Assembly (NCBI GenBank): GCA_934659425.1
Contig: CAKUHU010000004.1
Span: 52,394-116,393, forward strand
Direction: 5' to 3'
DNA: 64,000 nucleotides
Source: an uncultured Oscillospiraceae bacterium
Lineage (GTDB): Bacteria > Bacillota > Clostridia > Oscillospirales > Oscillospiraceae
Positions 52,757 to 60,726 of this stretch are shown in pieces. Within the stretch, counting starts at the first letter, position 1; every line of letters begins with the position of its first letter. A model generated the notes under the pieces. That model worked only from the letters and a program-made list of their open reading frames with translations. It searched no databases and had not been told where the DNA came from. Both the position numbers and the translations under genes were made by a program.

Positions 52757-53530
52757 ATGAAACAGTATATTGTAGACGCTTTTACCGATAAAGTCTTTGC
52801 GGGGAATCCCGCCGCTGTCTGTGTGATGGATAACTGGCCGGACGACCGCACCATGCAGAATATCGCCATCGAGAATAATCTCTCGGAAACCGCGTTTGCC
52901 GTCAAAGAGGACAATGCGTATCATCTGCGCTGGTTTACGCCCGGCGGTGAGGTGGAACTGTGCGGCCATGCAACGCTGGCGACAGCTTATGTCATTACGC
53001 GCTTTGTAGAACCAGAATGTAAAGCAGTGGCGTTTGACACACTCAGTGGACGGCTGACGGTGGAAAAGCAGGACGACCTGCTGGTGATGGATTTTCCGTC
53101 CTTTCAGTTAAAGCCTGTTCCGGTGACGGAACAAATGACGGAAGCGCTGGGTGTAAAAACTGTTGAGGCTTACTGTGGTGCGGATATGGTCTGCGTTTTG
53201 GAAAACGAGGAGCAGGTGCGGCAGGTGCAGCCGGATTTGGAGAAAATCCGGCAGATGGACGGCGTATGCTTTCACATCACCGCACCGGGCAGCGAATATG
53301 ACCGCGTAACCCGAACCTTTGCACCGAAATGCAATGTTGCAGAGGACCCGGTCTGCGGGCGCGGTCACTGCCATGTCATTCCCTACTGGGCGGGTAAGAC
53401 AGGTAAAACGGAGTTTACAGCGTATCAGGCGTCCGCCCGCGGCGGTGTGCTGTATTGCAGCTATGCAGGGGAGCGGACTGTGCTTCGCGGCAAAGCAGCT
53501 TTATTCGCTGAAGCGGAGATTTATATTTAA
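52757..53530 (+). CDS. PhzF-family isomerase-like protein
   Basis: A 257-residue PhzF fold protein (diaminopimelate epimerase-like). Glu44 in NNLSETAFAV corresponds to the catalytic acid of PhzF, and GGEVELCGHATLATAYV and EDPVCGRGHCHVIPYW are family motifs (most relatives have EDPVTGSAHC). Likely an isomerase or epimerase on a small metabolite. It starts ten bases after the aminotransferase gene. The phenazine pathway itself is absent, so the name describes the fold only. Confidence 0.86.
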   Translation: MKQYIVDAFTDKVFAGNPAAVCVMDNWPDDRTMQNIAIENNLSETAFAVKEDNAYHLRWFTPGGEVELCGHATLATAYVITRFVEPECKAVAFDTLSGRLTVEKQDDLLVMDFPSFQLKPVPVTEQMTEALGVKTVEAYCGADMVCVLENEEQVRQVQPDLEKIRQMDGVCFHITAPGSEYDRVTRTFAPKCNVAEDPVCGRGHCHVIPYWAGKTGKTEFTAYQASARGGVLYCSYAGERTVLRGKAALFAEAEIYI

Positions 53531-53595
53531 GAAATGAAGTTCTGTGAAGAAAGTCGATCGTTCATCAGCCAAACATTAGAGGCGATATAGCAAAA

Positions 53596-53652
53596 GGTCA
53601 CAGCAATCTCCCTGTCAAGCTGGATTTGCTGGGTCAAATCCGTTGCTTGTTA
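53596..53652 (-). repeat. Inverted repeat flanking the cargo, right copy
   Basis: The reverse complement of this stretch begins TAACAAGCAACGGATTTGA, like the left copy at 50506-50563. Next to it (53687-53723) is a hairpin with CCGGAGCACAG and CTGTACTCCGG, a counterpart of the left terminator. Confidence 0.75.
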
Positions 53653-53686
53653 GACCGATACCGCGTTGTTTTGAAATGGAGAAAAC

Positions 53687-53723
53687 CCGGAGCACAGACT
53701 ATCGTTTTCAGCCTGTACTCCGG
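53687..53723. terminator. Hairpin right of the cargo
   Basis: CCGGAGCACAG and CTGTACTCCGG, 15-base loop, T-rich edges on the minus strand. It lies between phzF (+) and tnpV (-), overlapping the end region of the latter. Confidence 0.6.
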
Positions 53724-53729
53724 ATTCGC

Positions 53730-54104
53730 TTAGTTGTAAATCAGTTCAGAATTGACGATTTCTCTGGCACGATTTTGAATGTCATTCATGCGGCGTACCC
53801 ATTCTATTTGATCAGCTGCTTTGAGCGCTTCGGTGACGCTCTCGGCTGATGCCATATGTTCTGTAAGCTGAGCGAACATTTCATTGGCAGCACGGTCAAT
53901 CTCTCGCAGATGTGTGTCCAGCTTGCCGATCATGAACAGATAGTTGTAATGGCAGCGCCTGTTCTGACGGAGATAGCGCCGATGGCGCTGACCCCAGATG
54001 CCGATTGGTTCGAACTCCGGTTCTTCATCACCGGTGACGAGATAATAGTCTCCGGCCAGCTCGTAAGTAAGTCCTGTGCGTTCGTCCATTATGAATTTTT
54101 CCAT
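53730..54104 (-). CDS. Transposon-encoded TnpV-type protein
   Basis: A 124-residue protein with PIGIWGQRHRRYLRQNR and the C-terminal pattern QIEWVRRMNDIQNRAREIVN, characteristic of TnpV of Tn4451 and related transposons. It is probably DNA-associated; function not known. ATG at 54104 follows GGAGG; a longer upstream frame is rejected. Situated at the right end of the element, matching the Tn4451-type gene repertoire. Confidence 0.85.
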   Translation of the reverse strand: MEKFIMDERTGLTYELAGDYYLVTGDEEPEFEPIGIWGQRHRRYLRQNRRCHYNYLFMIGKLDTHLREIDRAANEMFAQLTEHMASAESVTEALKAADQIEWVRRMNDIQNRAREIVNSELIYN

Positions 54105-54183
54105 TGCAACAACCTCCGCTTTGTTTTGCGGTTTTGTTGTTTTATAATAGCGGAGATTGCCCAAATAGGCGAATGTGCGAAAA

Positions 54184-54213
54184 TCCCCTGCTGAGAAATA
54201 TTCTCAGCAGGGG
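54184..54213. repeat. Hairpin near the right end of the element
   Basis: CCCCTGCTGAGA and TCTCAGCAGGGG, very short loop; no T run. Possibly a terminator or a recombinase site feature. Confidence 0.55.
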
Positions 54214-54277
54214 ATTCGTGTCTTTACGGCCCTTGTGCACTAATTTCGAATTGCTTCGTTATTAGTGCTGTTCATTT

Positions 54278-54293
54278 CACCGGCCCGTTTTTT
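54278..54293. terminator. Right arm of the terminator split by the transposon
   Basis: CACCGGCCCGTTTTTT, the exact partner of 47363-47378. With the element in place, this arm has no partner near the end of the aldolase gene. Confidence 0.75.
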
Positions 54294-54312
54294 TGCAAAC
54301 AGGGTGCTGTCC

Positions 54313-55053
54313 TTACTGGAAGCTGGCCACCAGGTTTTTGCAGGCGTTGGTAAAGATGGCGGCATCCAGGCCGCAGGTCACGCTGTCGTAGCCCCGCTCC
54401 AGCCACATTTTTCCGTTCTCCGGAGTGGAGGAGAAGAGATAGGCCTCTTTTCCGTTGTCCTTGCAGGCCTTGAGGATACGCTCCATGGCCTCGATCAGGA
54501 TGGGGGAGTTAAACTGCAGGGGGATGCCCAGGGCGATAGACAGATCGCAGGGGCCCACAAAGATGCCGTCCACGCCGGGGACGGCGGCGATCTCCTCGAT
54601 GTGCTCCAAAGCGCCCCGGGTCTCACACTGGGGGATGACCTTGCAGCGCTCATTGCAGGTCTTCATGTATTCCAGGGTGTCCTGGGCCCAGTCATCCGCG
54701 CCCCATACGCTGGTGCGGGTGGGGCAGTAGCCCCGCTTGCCGATGGGGGCGAACTTTGCCCAGGAGACAAGCTCCTTCACCTCGTCCACTGTGTTGATGT
54801 TGGGAACGATGAGCCCTCTGGCACCAATGTCCACCATCCGGAGGATATAGGGGCGGTGGGTGCTGCCGATCCTCACATAGGGGAGCAGATTGCCGTTTTC
54901 AGCGGTCCGGATGTATTGTTCCACGGTCTCGTCTGAGAAGCAGTTGTGTTCAGTGTCAATGATCACATAATCCAGGCCGGTCCGGGTGAGGCACTCCATA
55001 GCGCCGCATCCGCCAAGTTCAAAAAAGGTCCCGATCGTTTTTGTTCCAACCAT
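54313..55053 (-). CDS. HpcH/HpaI-family aldolase
   Basis: A 246-residue class II, metal-dependent aldolase-like protein: IIDTEHNCFSDETVEQYI (~31), PYVRIGSTHRPYIL (~54), GARGLIVPNI and PQCETRGALEHIEEIAAVPG with the VDGIFVGPCDLSIALG metal region. It would cleave 2-keto-3-deoxy-type or related acids to pyruvate plus an aldehyde. It has its own promoter. The ATG at 55053 follows AAAGGGGAATTGG. Its normal terminator was probably the one disrupted by the Tn4451-like insertion. Confidence 0.88.
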   Translation of the reverse strand: MVGTKTIGTFFELGGCGAMECLTRTGLDYVIIDTEHNCFSDETVEQYIRTAENGNLLPYVRIGSTHRPYILRMVDIGARGLIVPNINTVDEVKELVSWAKFAPIGKRGYCPTRTSVWGADDWAQDTLEYMKTCNERCKVIPQCETRGALEHIEEIAAVPGVDGIFVGPCDLSIALGIPLQFNSPILIEAMERILKACKDNGKEAYLFSSTPENGKMWLERGYDSVTCGLDAAIFTNACKNLVASFQ

Positions 55054-55129
55054 TTTTCCAATTCCCCTTTACAGTGTGATTTTGTGTGAGATGAGCAAAG
55101 ATATTTTCCATATACTTTCACATATCTTC

Positions 55130-55159
55130 ATCCTATCATATTCTCCCCTCTATTGTCAA
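55130..55159 (-). promoter_or_regulatory. Promoter for the aldolase gene
   Basis: On the minus strand TTGACA (55159-55154), 18-base spacer, TAGGAT (55135-55130). Confidence 0.6.
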
Positions 55160-55217
55160 ACAAAGCAGTAAAGCGGATATATGGATGAAGAGCGATCACT
55201 TTGTATAAAAACACGAT

Positions 55218-55245
55218 TTGAAACGGCAGATAACTATGGTAAAAT
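55218..55245 (+). promoter_or_regulatory. Promoter for MATE 3
   Basis: TTGAAA (55218-55223), 16-base spacer, TAAAAT (55240-55245). Confidence 0.5.
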
Positions 55246-55303
55246 AATTCTTCAGAGAAATAGAATGAATAAAAATATAGAGGTGTTCTGATTGGAGTCC
55301 ACG

Positions 55304-56677
55304 ATGCGATGTGAGGAACTGTTCTTTACCCGCCGGGCCCTGGCGCGGCTGATCATCCCACTGATCATTGAGCAGCTTTTGCTCATGACGGTGGGCATGG
55401 CAGATACGATCATGGTCACCGCGGCTGGAGAGGCGGTAGTTTCCGGTGTGTCTTTGGTAGATAATATCAACGTTTTGATCATCAACATTTTTTCCGCCCT
55501 GTCCACAGGCGGAGCGGTGGTGGTGGCGCAGTATCTCGGCCGGCAGGAGGTGGAAAAGGCCCGCTCTGCGGCCAAGCAGCTTTTATATGTGGCGCTGATC
55601 GCTGGGGTGGGGCTGATGACGCTGGGCCTCGTCTTCCGGGAGCACATCCTACGGCTGATCTTCGGCAGCATTTCCCGGGAGATCATGGATTCCGCCCTCG
55701 TCTATTTCCTGTTGACGGCGGCGGCCTATCCGTTTATCGCCATTTATAACGCTGGGGCGGCGCTGTTTCGGGCTATGGGGAACAGCAAGGTCTCCATGTT
55801 TAATTCCCTCATCGTCAACATCGTCAATATCACCGTTAACTATATTTTGATCGACATTTTTCAAATGGGGGCTGCCGGCGCCGGCATCGGCACCTTGGCT
55901 TCCCGGGTCGTGGCGGCGGCGATCATCGGGGTCATGATTACTCGGCCTACCCATCTGATATATATTGAAAAGCTCTTCCGGCCTGAACTGCGCTGGCCGA
56001 TGGTGAAGACGATTTTGGGCATTGGAATTCCCACAGGGGTTGAAAACGGTATGTTCCAGATCGGAAAGCTGTTGGTGCTGGGGCTGATCACCTCTTTTGA
56101 TGTGGGGGTGAATGTGGCGGTGAAGGGTTCCGCTGTGGCGGCCAACGCCATCGCCAACTCCATTGAGGGAGTGGCGTATGTGCCGGGGAACGGGATCAGC
56201 TTGGCGATGGTGACAGTGGTGGGCCAATGTATGGGGGCAGGAGATGATAAGCAGGCTGCAAGCTATACAAAAAAGCTGATGGCGGTTGCCTGGACCGCCA
56301 TGGGGGCCATGAGCCTGCTCTTCTTTTTCCTGGCGCCGGTGCTGGTCCCCATGTTCCATCTGACAACCGCCACCTCTGTGATGGTGGTGGAAGTCGTCCG
56401 GTGGTGTTCCGTATTCACTTTGGCGGTTTGGCCTGCGGCCTTTGTTCTCCCTAATGCGCTCCGGGCGGCGGGAGATGTCAGATTCACTATGATAACCTCC
56501 CTTGTGTCTATGTGGATCTTCCGTATCGGTATGAGCTATCTGTTGGGGGAACCCTGGGGACTGAACATGGGGCTGCTGGGTGTGTGGCTGGCCATGTGCA
56601 TCGACTGGGTGGTCCGGGCGATGGTCTTTGCACCGCGATTTATTCGGGGCAAGTGGAAAAACCACGCAGTGATATGA
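55304..56677 (+). CDS. MATE-family efflux pump 3
   Basis: A 457-residue, 12-helix MATE exporter, not closely similar to pumps 1 and 2. Typical features: LIIPLIIEQLLLMTVGMADT and VVVAQYLGRQEVEKARSAA near the start, GNSKVSMFNSLIVNIVNI in the middle. The start is ATG 55304 (GGAG six bases before) or TTG 55292 (GAGGTG six bases before); the ATG is given. It has no nearby regulator. A bidirectional hairpin separates it from DUF378. Confidence 0.92.
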   Translation: MRCEELFFTRRALARLIIPLIIEQLLLMTVGMADTIMVTAAGEAVVSGVSLVDNINVLIINIFSALSTGGAVVVAQYLGRQEVEKARSAAKQLLYVALIAGVGLMTLGLVFREHILRLIFGSISREIMDSALVYFLLTAAAYPFIAIYNAGAALFRAMGNSKVSMFNSLIVNIVNITVNYILIDIFQMGAAGAGIGTLASRVVAAAIIGVMITRPTHLIYIEKLFRPELRWPMVKTILGIGIPTGVENGMFQIGKLLVLGLITSFDVGVNVAVKGSAVAANAIANSIEGVAYVPGNGISLAMVTVVGQCMGAGDDKQAASYTKKLMAVAWTAMGAMSLLFFFLAPVLVPMFHLTTATSVMVVEVVRWCSVFTLAVWPAAFVLPNALRAAGDVRFTMITSLVSMWIFRIGMSYLLGEPWGLNMGLLGVWLAMCIDWVVRAMVFAPRFIRGKWKNHAVI

Positions 56678-56678
56678 A

Positions 56679-56709
56679 AAGTGCCGTCCAGCTAAGCTGG
56701 ACGGCACTT
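56679..56709. terminator. Hairpin between MATE 3 and the DUF378 gene
   Basis: AAGTGCCGTCCAGCT and AGCTGGACGGCACTT, with almost no loop beyond AA, and a T-rich follow-on. Confidence 0.75.
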
Positions 56710-56714
56710 GGGTT

Positions 56715-56927
56715 TTATCCCCGGTCTTCCACGGGATCGCTCTCCCGAAACAGGAGAGAGATGCACCAGATGGCGGCCAGGCCCACCAGGGTGTAGACCA
56801 CTCGGCTCATGGCGCTGTTTGCCCCGCCAAACAGGAAGGCTACCGCGTCAAAGCTGAAAATACCGATGCTGCCCCAGTTCAGCCCGCCGATGATGGCGAG
56901 GATCAGGGCAATCTTATCCATGATCAT
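56715..56927 (-). CDS. DUF378 family small membrane protein
   Basis: A 70-residue protein with two hydrophobic helices (ALILAIIGGLNWGSIGIF; VVYTLVGLAAIWCISLLF) characteristic of DUF378 (YuzA-like). The GGLNWG motif is diagnostic. Its function is not known. The ATG at 56927 (or 56921) follows GGAGG by 10 bases. It is convergent to MATE 3. Confidence 0.83.
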   Translation of the reverse strand: MIMDKIALILAIIGGLNWGSIGIFSFDAVAFLFGGANSAMSRVVYTLVGLAAIWCISLLFRESDPVEDRG

Positions 56928-57018
56928 CTCTCAAGAAACCTCCTCAAAATGGATTCCCGGCATTAGCTTGGTCGGAGAGAAGGGGATTTATGCGCAGAAG
57001 AAAATGGCGGTTTTTTCC

Positions 57019-57048
57019 TTGACACGGAGAAGAGAGGGTCAATATAAT
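57019..57048 (+). promoter_or_regulatory. Promoter for the alpha/beta hydrolase gene
   Basis: TTGACA (57019-57024), 18-base spacer, TATAAT (57043-57048). Confidence 0.65.
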
Positions 57049-57086
57049 GGCATCATCCAGCATCCGAAAGTTGTGAGGTGGAGACA

Positions 57087-57749
57087 GTGAAGGTGAGAGC
57101 AAACGGCGCGGAGCTTCATTATGAGGTCTTTGGGACGGGCAGGCCCATCCTATTGCTTCACGGGAACAGTGAGAATTACAAGATCTTTGATCGGCTCATC
57201 GAAGAACTCCAAAGGAATTTTCAGGTCTACGCTTTGGACAGCAGGTGCCACGGAGAGAGTGAGAAGACAAAGGAGATCTCCTATGATCTGATGGCCGCCG
57301 ACACCATCGGATTCATCCAAACGCTGGGGATCGAAAAGCCTATATTGTACGGTTTCAGTGACGGCGGTATCATCGGCTTGCTGGTGGCCATTCGGGAACC
57401 TGCGCTGCTGTCCAGGCTCATCATCAGCGGGGCGAACCTGGATCCGACAGGTACGGCGGATTCCCTGCGGTGGATCGCACGGTTGGTGTATTTTTTCACC
57501 AGGAACAAGCTGTTTAAAATGATGCTCACTGAGCCCAATATCCCGGTGGAGGAGCTGCATAAGATCACCATTCCCACCCATGTCCTTGCGGGGGAAAAAG
57601 ATTTGATCAAAGAGAAGCACACCAGACTAATCGCGGAAAACATTCCTGGCAGTACTTTGGAAATCATCCCGGGTGAGCGCCACGGCAGCTATATTGTCCA
57701 CAGCGAGAAGATTTATGAGATCCTCAAAAAATATATTTTAGAGGGATGA
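57087..57749 (+). CDS. Alpha/beta hydrolase
   Basis: A 220-residue alpha/beta hydrolase. LLLHGNSENYKIFDR (oxyanion loop), nucleophile Ser in YGFSDGGIIG (~91) and final His in GERHGSY (~196), with an Asp in AGEKDLI. It has a short lid (helical, FTRNKLFKMM). The substrate is unknown. GTG at 57087 fits the alignment; a GTG three codons earlier is an alternative. It has a promoter ~40 bases upstream and a terminator at 57839. Confidence 0.85.
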   Translation: MKVRANGAELHYEVFGTGRPILLLHGNSENYKIFDRLIEELQRNFQVYALDSRCHGESEKTKEISYDLMAADTIGFIQTLGIEKPILYGFSDGGIIGLLVAIREPALLSRLIISGANLDPTGTADSLRWIARLVYFFTRNKLFKMMLTEPNIPVEELHKITIPTHVLAGEKDLIKEKHTRLIAENIPGSTLEIIPGERHGSYIVHSEKIYEILKKYILEG

Positions 57750-57838
57750 GTTGAGGGAAGAAATCGGTGCAGCTGGCCGTATTTTTTCCAGAAGGAGGGA
57801 CGGCGTGGCCCCAGCGGTCTTTCGGACGGGAGAAAAAG

Positions 57839-57875
57839 AGAAGGTGGGAAACGGTAGTTTCTCACCTTCTTTTTA
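57839..57875 (+). terminator. Terminator after the hydrolase gene
   Basis: AGAAGGTGGGAAAC and GTTTCTCACCTTCT (with G-T pairs) followed by TTTTT. Nothing else is seen between it and cdd. Confidence 0.75.
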
Positions 57876-57962
57876 AAGCGGTTACGGCGGACGTTCTATA
57901 TCAGTTTATGGAGAGAAGCGGAAAGGTATTGTGTGCAGCCGCCGTTCAGACGGCCTTTCCGT

Positions 57963-58358
57963 TTAATTAAGGGCTTTGGGGCCGAAGCCGTGAGGCAGCA
58001 GGTCGGACAGTTTCAGCTTGGTAAAGCTCCTGTCCGCCTTTCCCACCAGCAGCTCCAGGTCAGGGGCAAACTCATAGAGCATTTGGCGGCAGGCGCCGCA
58101 GGGCCAGCAGTAGTCGGAGGAATTGCCCACCACCGCCAGACGGACAAAATCCCCCTGGTGGCCTTCACTGACAGCCTTCACAAGGGCGGTGCGCTCAGCA
58201 CAGATGGTGGAGCCGTAGGCGGCGTTTTCCACGTTGCAGCCGGCGAAAACGCTCCCATCGGCGCACAGCAGAACGGCCCCAACGGGAAATTTGGAGTAGG
58301 GGACATATGCTTTTTCCAGCATGGCATAGGCAAGATCAACCAATTCGCGGTCAGTCAT
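57963..58358 (-). CDS. cdd: Cytidine deaminase
   Basis: A 131-residue tetrameric zinc cytidine deaminase, converting cytidine to uridine in salvage. Active site TICAERTAL (Cys53-Ala-Glu55) and PCGACRQML (Cys87, Cys90). The ATG at 58358 follows GGAGG; the longer frame to 58391 overlaps the deacetylase gene end and is rejected. It works with uridine phosphorylase (23051) in the same pathway, though not in the same operon. It lies just downstream of the deacetylase gene. Confidence 0.94.
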   Translation of the reverse strand: MTDRELVDLAYAMLEKAYVPYSKFPVGAVLLCADGSVFAGCNVENAAYGSTICAERTALVKAVSEGHQGDFVRLAVVGNSSDYCWPCGACRQMLYEFAPDLELLVGKADRSFTKLKLSDLLPHGFGPKALN

Positions 58359-58374
58359 GAGGATACCTCCTGAA

Positions 58375-59616
58375 TTACTTGCTGAAGTCATAGCCTAAAT
58401 TGGGCCGTACGTCTAAGTCGATAATGTCCATGGCATCATAGAATTGCAGATATTTCGAGCGGGCCTTGCGGAGGGTGGTGCCGTCGGGATGGAGCCGGTC
58501 GCAGATGACGGCGGATATATCAGTTTTGACGTAGGAGAAGGAATTGATGCCCACGCTGGCAAAAATTCGGAAGCCTTGACTTTGGAGATATTTGAACTTG
58601 GGCCCTGTGGTGTGCCAATCGTCTCCGTCAGGCCGGGCGCCGTGGGGATAGAAAAGGATCTGGGTAGGCCCCACCAAGCTGCCAACCTCCTCTGCCCAGC
58701 GGACCGTGTCCCGCTGGACCCAGGCCAGATCCACCTTTTCACTGGCCAGATTGATGTGCCCCCAGGTATGGGAGCCAAAGTACCAGCCGGTCTCCTTCAG
58801 CTTGGCGATGATGGGCTTTACCGCCTCGATCTCTGCGGCCCGGTTGGCGTCAAAGGCGGGGCGGGCTGGATCGTCCAGTGCGATGTCGATGTCATTCTGG
58901 GTGCGGTAGCCTAAAATACCTTGGTAGCCGGTGAGGGACAGACAGCCCTTCACCCCATTAAGAGAAAAATCAGGGTGCTCTTCCACAAATTTGTCCAAAA
59001 TAGTGATGGCGTCCAGATCTTGCGTCAAGAAGGTCTCTCCGGTGTAAGGATCGGTGCATTGGGCCCAGAGGTTTCCGTCATCACCGATTACCAGCTTAGA
59101 GGTAAAGCCCTCCTCCAGCATATAATCGTAATAATTCACATCGTCGTAAGAAATGACCAGGGGCTTTTTGCCCTCGGGGATCATCAAGGTGTTGCGCTGC
59201 ATCCGGGTCACGCCGTTTTCATCGGTGTACTCAGACCACACATCATTCATGCTTACAAGGATATAATTGTTATCATAGACGCTTTGCAGGATCTTGTTGT
59301 ATTCGTCTACGGTCACCATCCAGTCATCTAGGCCATCCCGCTGGGCTTGGGAGGCGGAGCAGTCGTGAAAAGCCCATTGAGGATACGCGATGACCGGGTG
59401 GAAAAAGAGATGCTCCACCACTTGGTCGGGGCCCCAGGCCACCAGAGGGACCGGAGGAGTTGTGGGCTCTGAGACAGGAGTGGGCTCAGATGAAGAGGAG
59501 ACGGATTCTTCCGGGGGTTCACTCTTGGCAGAGGAGCGCCCGCCGCAGGCGGTGAAGGACAGAGTGAATAAAAGGGCGAGGCTCAGAACCGCCGCCCGCT
59601 TTTGAAAAGCTGCCAT
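58375..59616 (-). CDS. Polysaccharide deacetylase-family lipoprotein
   Basis: A 413-residue predicted lipoprotein: lipobox FTAC (Cys24), then a Ser/Pro/Glu-rich linker (residues ~28-58). The NodB-like domain has VISYDDVNYYDYM (motif 1, adjacent Asp pair) and GSHTWGHINL (His-xxx-His of motif 2), which together form the metal site. It resembles secreted deacetylases of wall or exopolysaccharide; the first motif departs from the usual TFDDG, so the substrate may be unusual. 16 bases upstream of cdd and possibly cotranscribed. Confidence 0.85.
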   Translation of the reverse strand: MAAFQKRAAVLSLALLFTLSFTACGGRSSAKSEPPEESVSSSSEPTPVSEPTTPPVPLVAWGPDQVVEHLFFHPVIAYPQWAFHDCSASQAQRDGLDDWMVTVDEYNKILQSVYDNNYILVSMNDVWSEYTDENGVTRMQRNTLMIPEGKKPLVISYDDVNYYDYMLEEGFTSKLVIGDDGNLWAQCTDPYTGETFLTQDLDAITILDKFVEEHPDFSLNGVKGCLSLTGYQGILGYRTQNDIDIALDDPARPAFDANRAAEIEAVKPIIAKLKETGWYFGSHTWGHINLASEKVDLAWVQRDTVRWAEEVGSLVGPTQILFYPHGARPDGDDWHTTGPKFKYLQSQGFRIFASVGINSFSYVKTDISAVICDRLHPDGTTLRKARSKYLQFYDAMDIIDLDVRPNLGYDFSK

Positions 59617-59753
59617 ATCTATTTCTTCTCTTTCTCTCTATTTTTTATTTTTATTATAACAATCGTATAGAGAAAAACAACTACAAAACGCTTACAATAT
59701 GTTTACAAAATTTTCCCTCCCTTCTGGACGAAAAAGGCCCTTGTACTTTTTTG

Positions 59754-59782
59754 TTGCAAGTGCCGTGATTTTCTGATAGAAT
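59754..59782 (+). promoter_or_regulatory. Promoter for the membrane protein gene
   Basis: TTGCAA (59754-59759), 17-base spacer, TAGAAT (59777-59782). Confidence 0.55.
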
Positions 59783-59839
59783 AAACAAGCATGATTTTTG
59801 CCCTTATTTTTGAAAAGAGTTTTCGCAGGAGATGTGTAA

Positions 59840-60619
59840 ATGGACAAGAACGCGAAGCAATCGAGAGCCAAGGCGGAAGAGGCCGCGCTCAACCGCATTT
59901 TATGCTGGGTTGTGGGCGGAGCAGTGCTGGAATCCTTTTTGCTGCTCCTGAACCGCTATTGGAGCCATTATACGATGGAGCAATTTGCCATACGGCTTGC
60001 TTTGGATACTGCGGTGAAGGTTTTGGCGGTGGCAGGCCTGCTGGCAGCGGCAGCGGCGGCTTTTTGGTGGGCCAATGCCCGCAAGAACGGCAGGGGGACC
60101 AATCTGCCTGGGACGTTGTGTATTTTCTTGGTGGGGATCTCGGTGAGTTGTTTTGCCGCATGGTTTTTCTCGGGAGCCGGATTGCGGCTTGTGTGTATCC
60201 TTGTACCGGCAGCCATTGTGCTGGCGCTGATCTACTACCTGTATCAAAGGGAGTTTTTCCTGCTCGCCTGCCAGTCCGCGCTGGGACTGCTGGGTGTCTG
60301 GTTCTGCAGCCAAGGCCTGGGGGGAAGCTATACGGCGGTGTGCTATATTTATGTGGCGGCAGCGGCCGTGGTGCTGCTGGGCACTGCTGTTCTTTATCGG
60401 AATGCCCAGGGCAATCAAGGCGTGGTAAAGAGTGGGAGCGGGAAAAAATTTCAGCTCTTTTCCAGAGATGCCAATTATGCCGTGCTGTATACGGGTACGG
60501 TCATTGCGCTGTTGGTGCTGCTGGGGGCTGCGCTCAGCCTGCATGCGGTGATCCTCTACGCGGTGATCGTGGCATGGTTGCTCATTATGGCGGTCTACTA
60601 TACTGTGAAACTGATGTAA
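59840..60619 (+). CDS. Hypothetical polytopic membrane protein
   Basis: A 259-residue protein with about seven to eight hydrophobic segments (near 24-43, 56-76, 93-112, 118-137, 144-162, 172-190, 216-235, 238-256) and a Lys-rich N-terminus. No family is recognised; the pattern is that of a small integral membrane protein with helices in close pairs. ATG 59840 follows AGGAG. It lies ~107 bases before spoVAC behind a terminator, so is not certainly in one transcript. Function unknown. Confidence 0.6.
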   Translation: MDKNAKQSRAKAEEAALNRILCWVVGGAVLESFLLLLNRYWSHYTMEQFAIRLALDTAVKVLAVAGLLAAAAAAFWWANARKNGRGTNLPGTLCIFLVGISVSCFAAWFFSGAGLRLVCILVPAAIVLALIYYLYQREFFLLACQSALGLLGVWFCSQGLGGSYTAVCYIYVAAAAVVLLGTAVLYRNAQGNQGVVKSGSGKKFQLFSRDANYAVLYTGTVIALLVLLGAALSLHAVILYAVIVAWLLIMAVYYTVKLM

Positions 60620-60633
60620 AAAATGGACGGGCT

Positions 60634-60663
60634 GCCCCGGAGGATACTCCGGGGCGTTTTTTT
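60634..60663 (+). terminator. Terminator after the membrane protein gene
   Basis: GCCCCGGAG and CTCCGGGGC around GATA, then seven Ts. Confidence 0.85.
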
Positions 60664-60726
60664 GCCGTAAGATCGTATGTTTTTTCCCGCGCTGCGCAAA
60701 CTATCCCGAAAAGGGAGGCGTGAATT

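Larger units (their letters stand above)
47394..54262. mobile_element. Tn4451-like transposon (large serine recombinase) inserted in a terminator loop
   Basis: A ~6.87-kb element. Ends carry inverted repeats: GCAC-nn-ATAACGAAG (47388-47402) and CTTCGTTAT-nn-GTGC (54254-54268). Both ends share an AT dinucleotide, as expected for crossover by a serine recombinase. Contents, on the minus strand: tnpV, then (past the cargo) parB, tnpW and the TnpX-type recombinase; plus-strand aminotransferase and phzF; lysR on minus. No relaxase or conjugation genes: a Tn4451-type transposon rather than an ICE. Base composition is lower in GC than the flanks. A hairpin (54184-54213) and another at 47412-47452 lie just inside the ends. 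Confidence 0.8.

Noticed and set aside
50660..53530. Cargo considered as a phenazine biosynthesis fragment
   Set aside because: Only the PhzF fold is present; no other phz genes accompany it, so the name reflects the fold and not the pathway.
47394..54262. Element considered as an integrative conjugative element of Tn1549 type
   Set aside because: No relaxase, coupling protein or type IV secretion genes; the gene set and ~6.9-kb size fit a Tn4451-type transposon.
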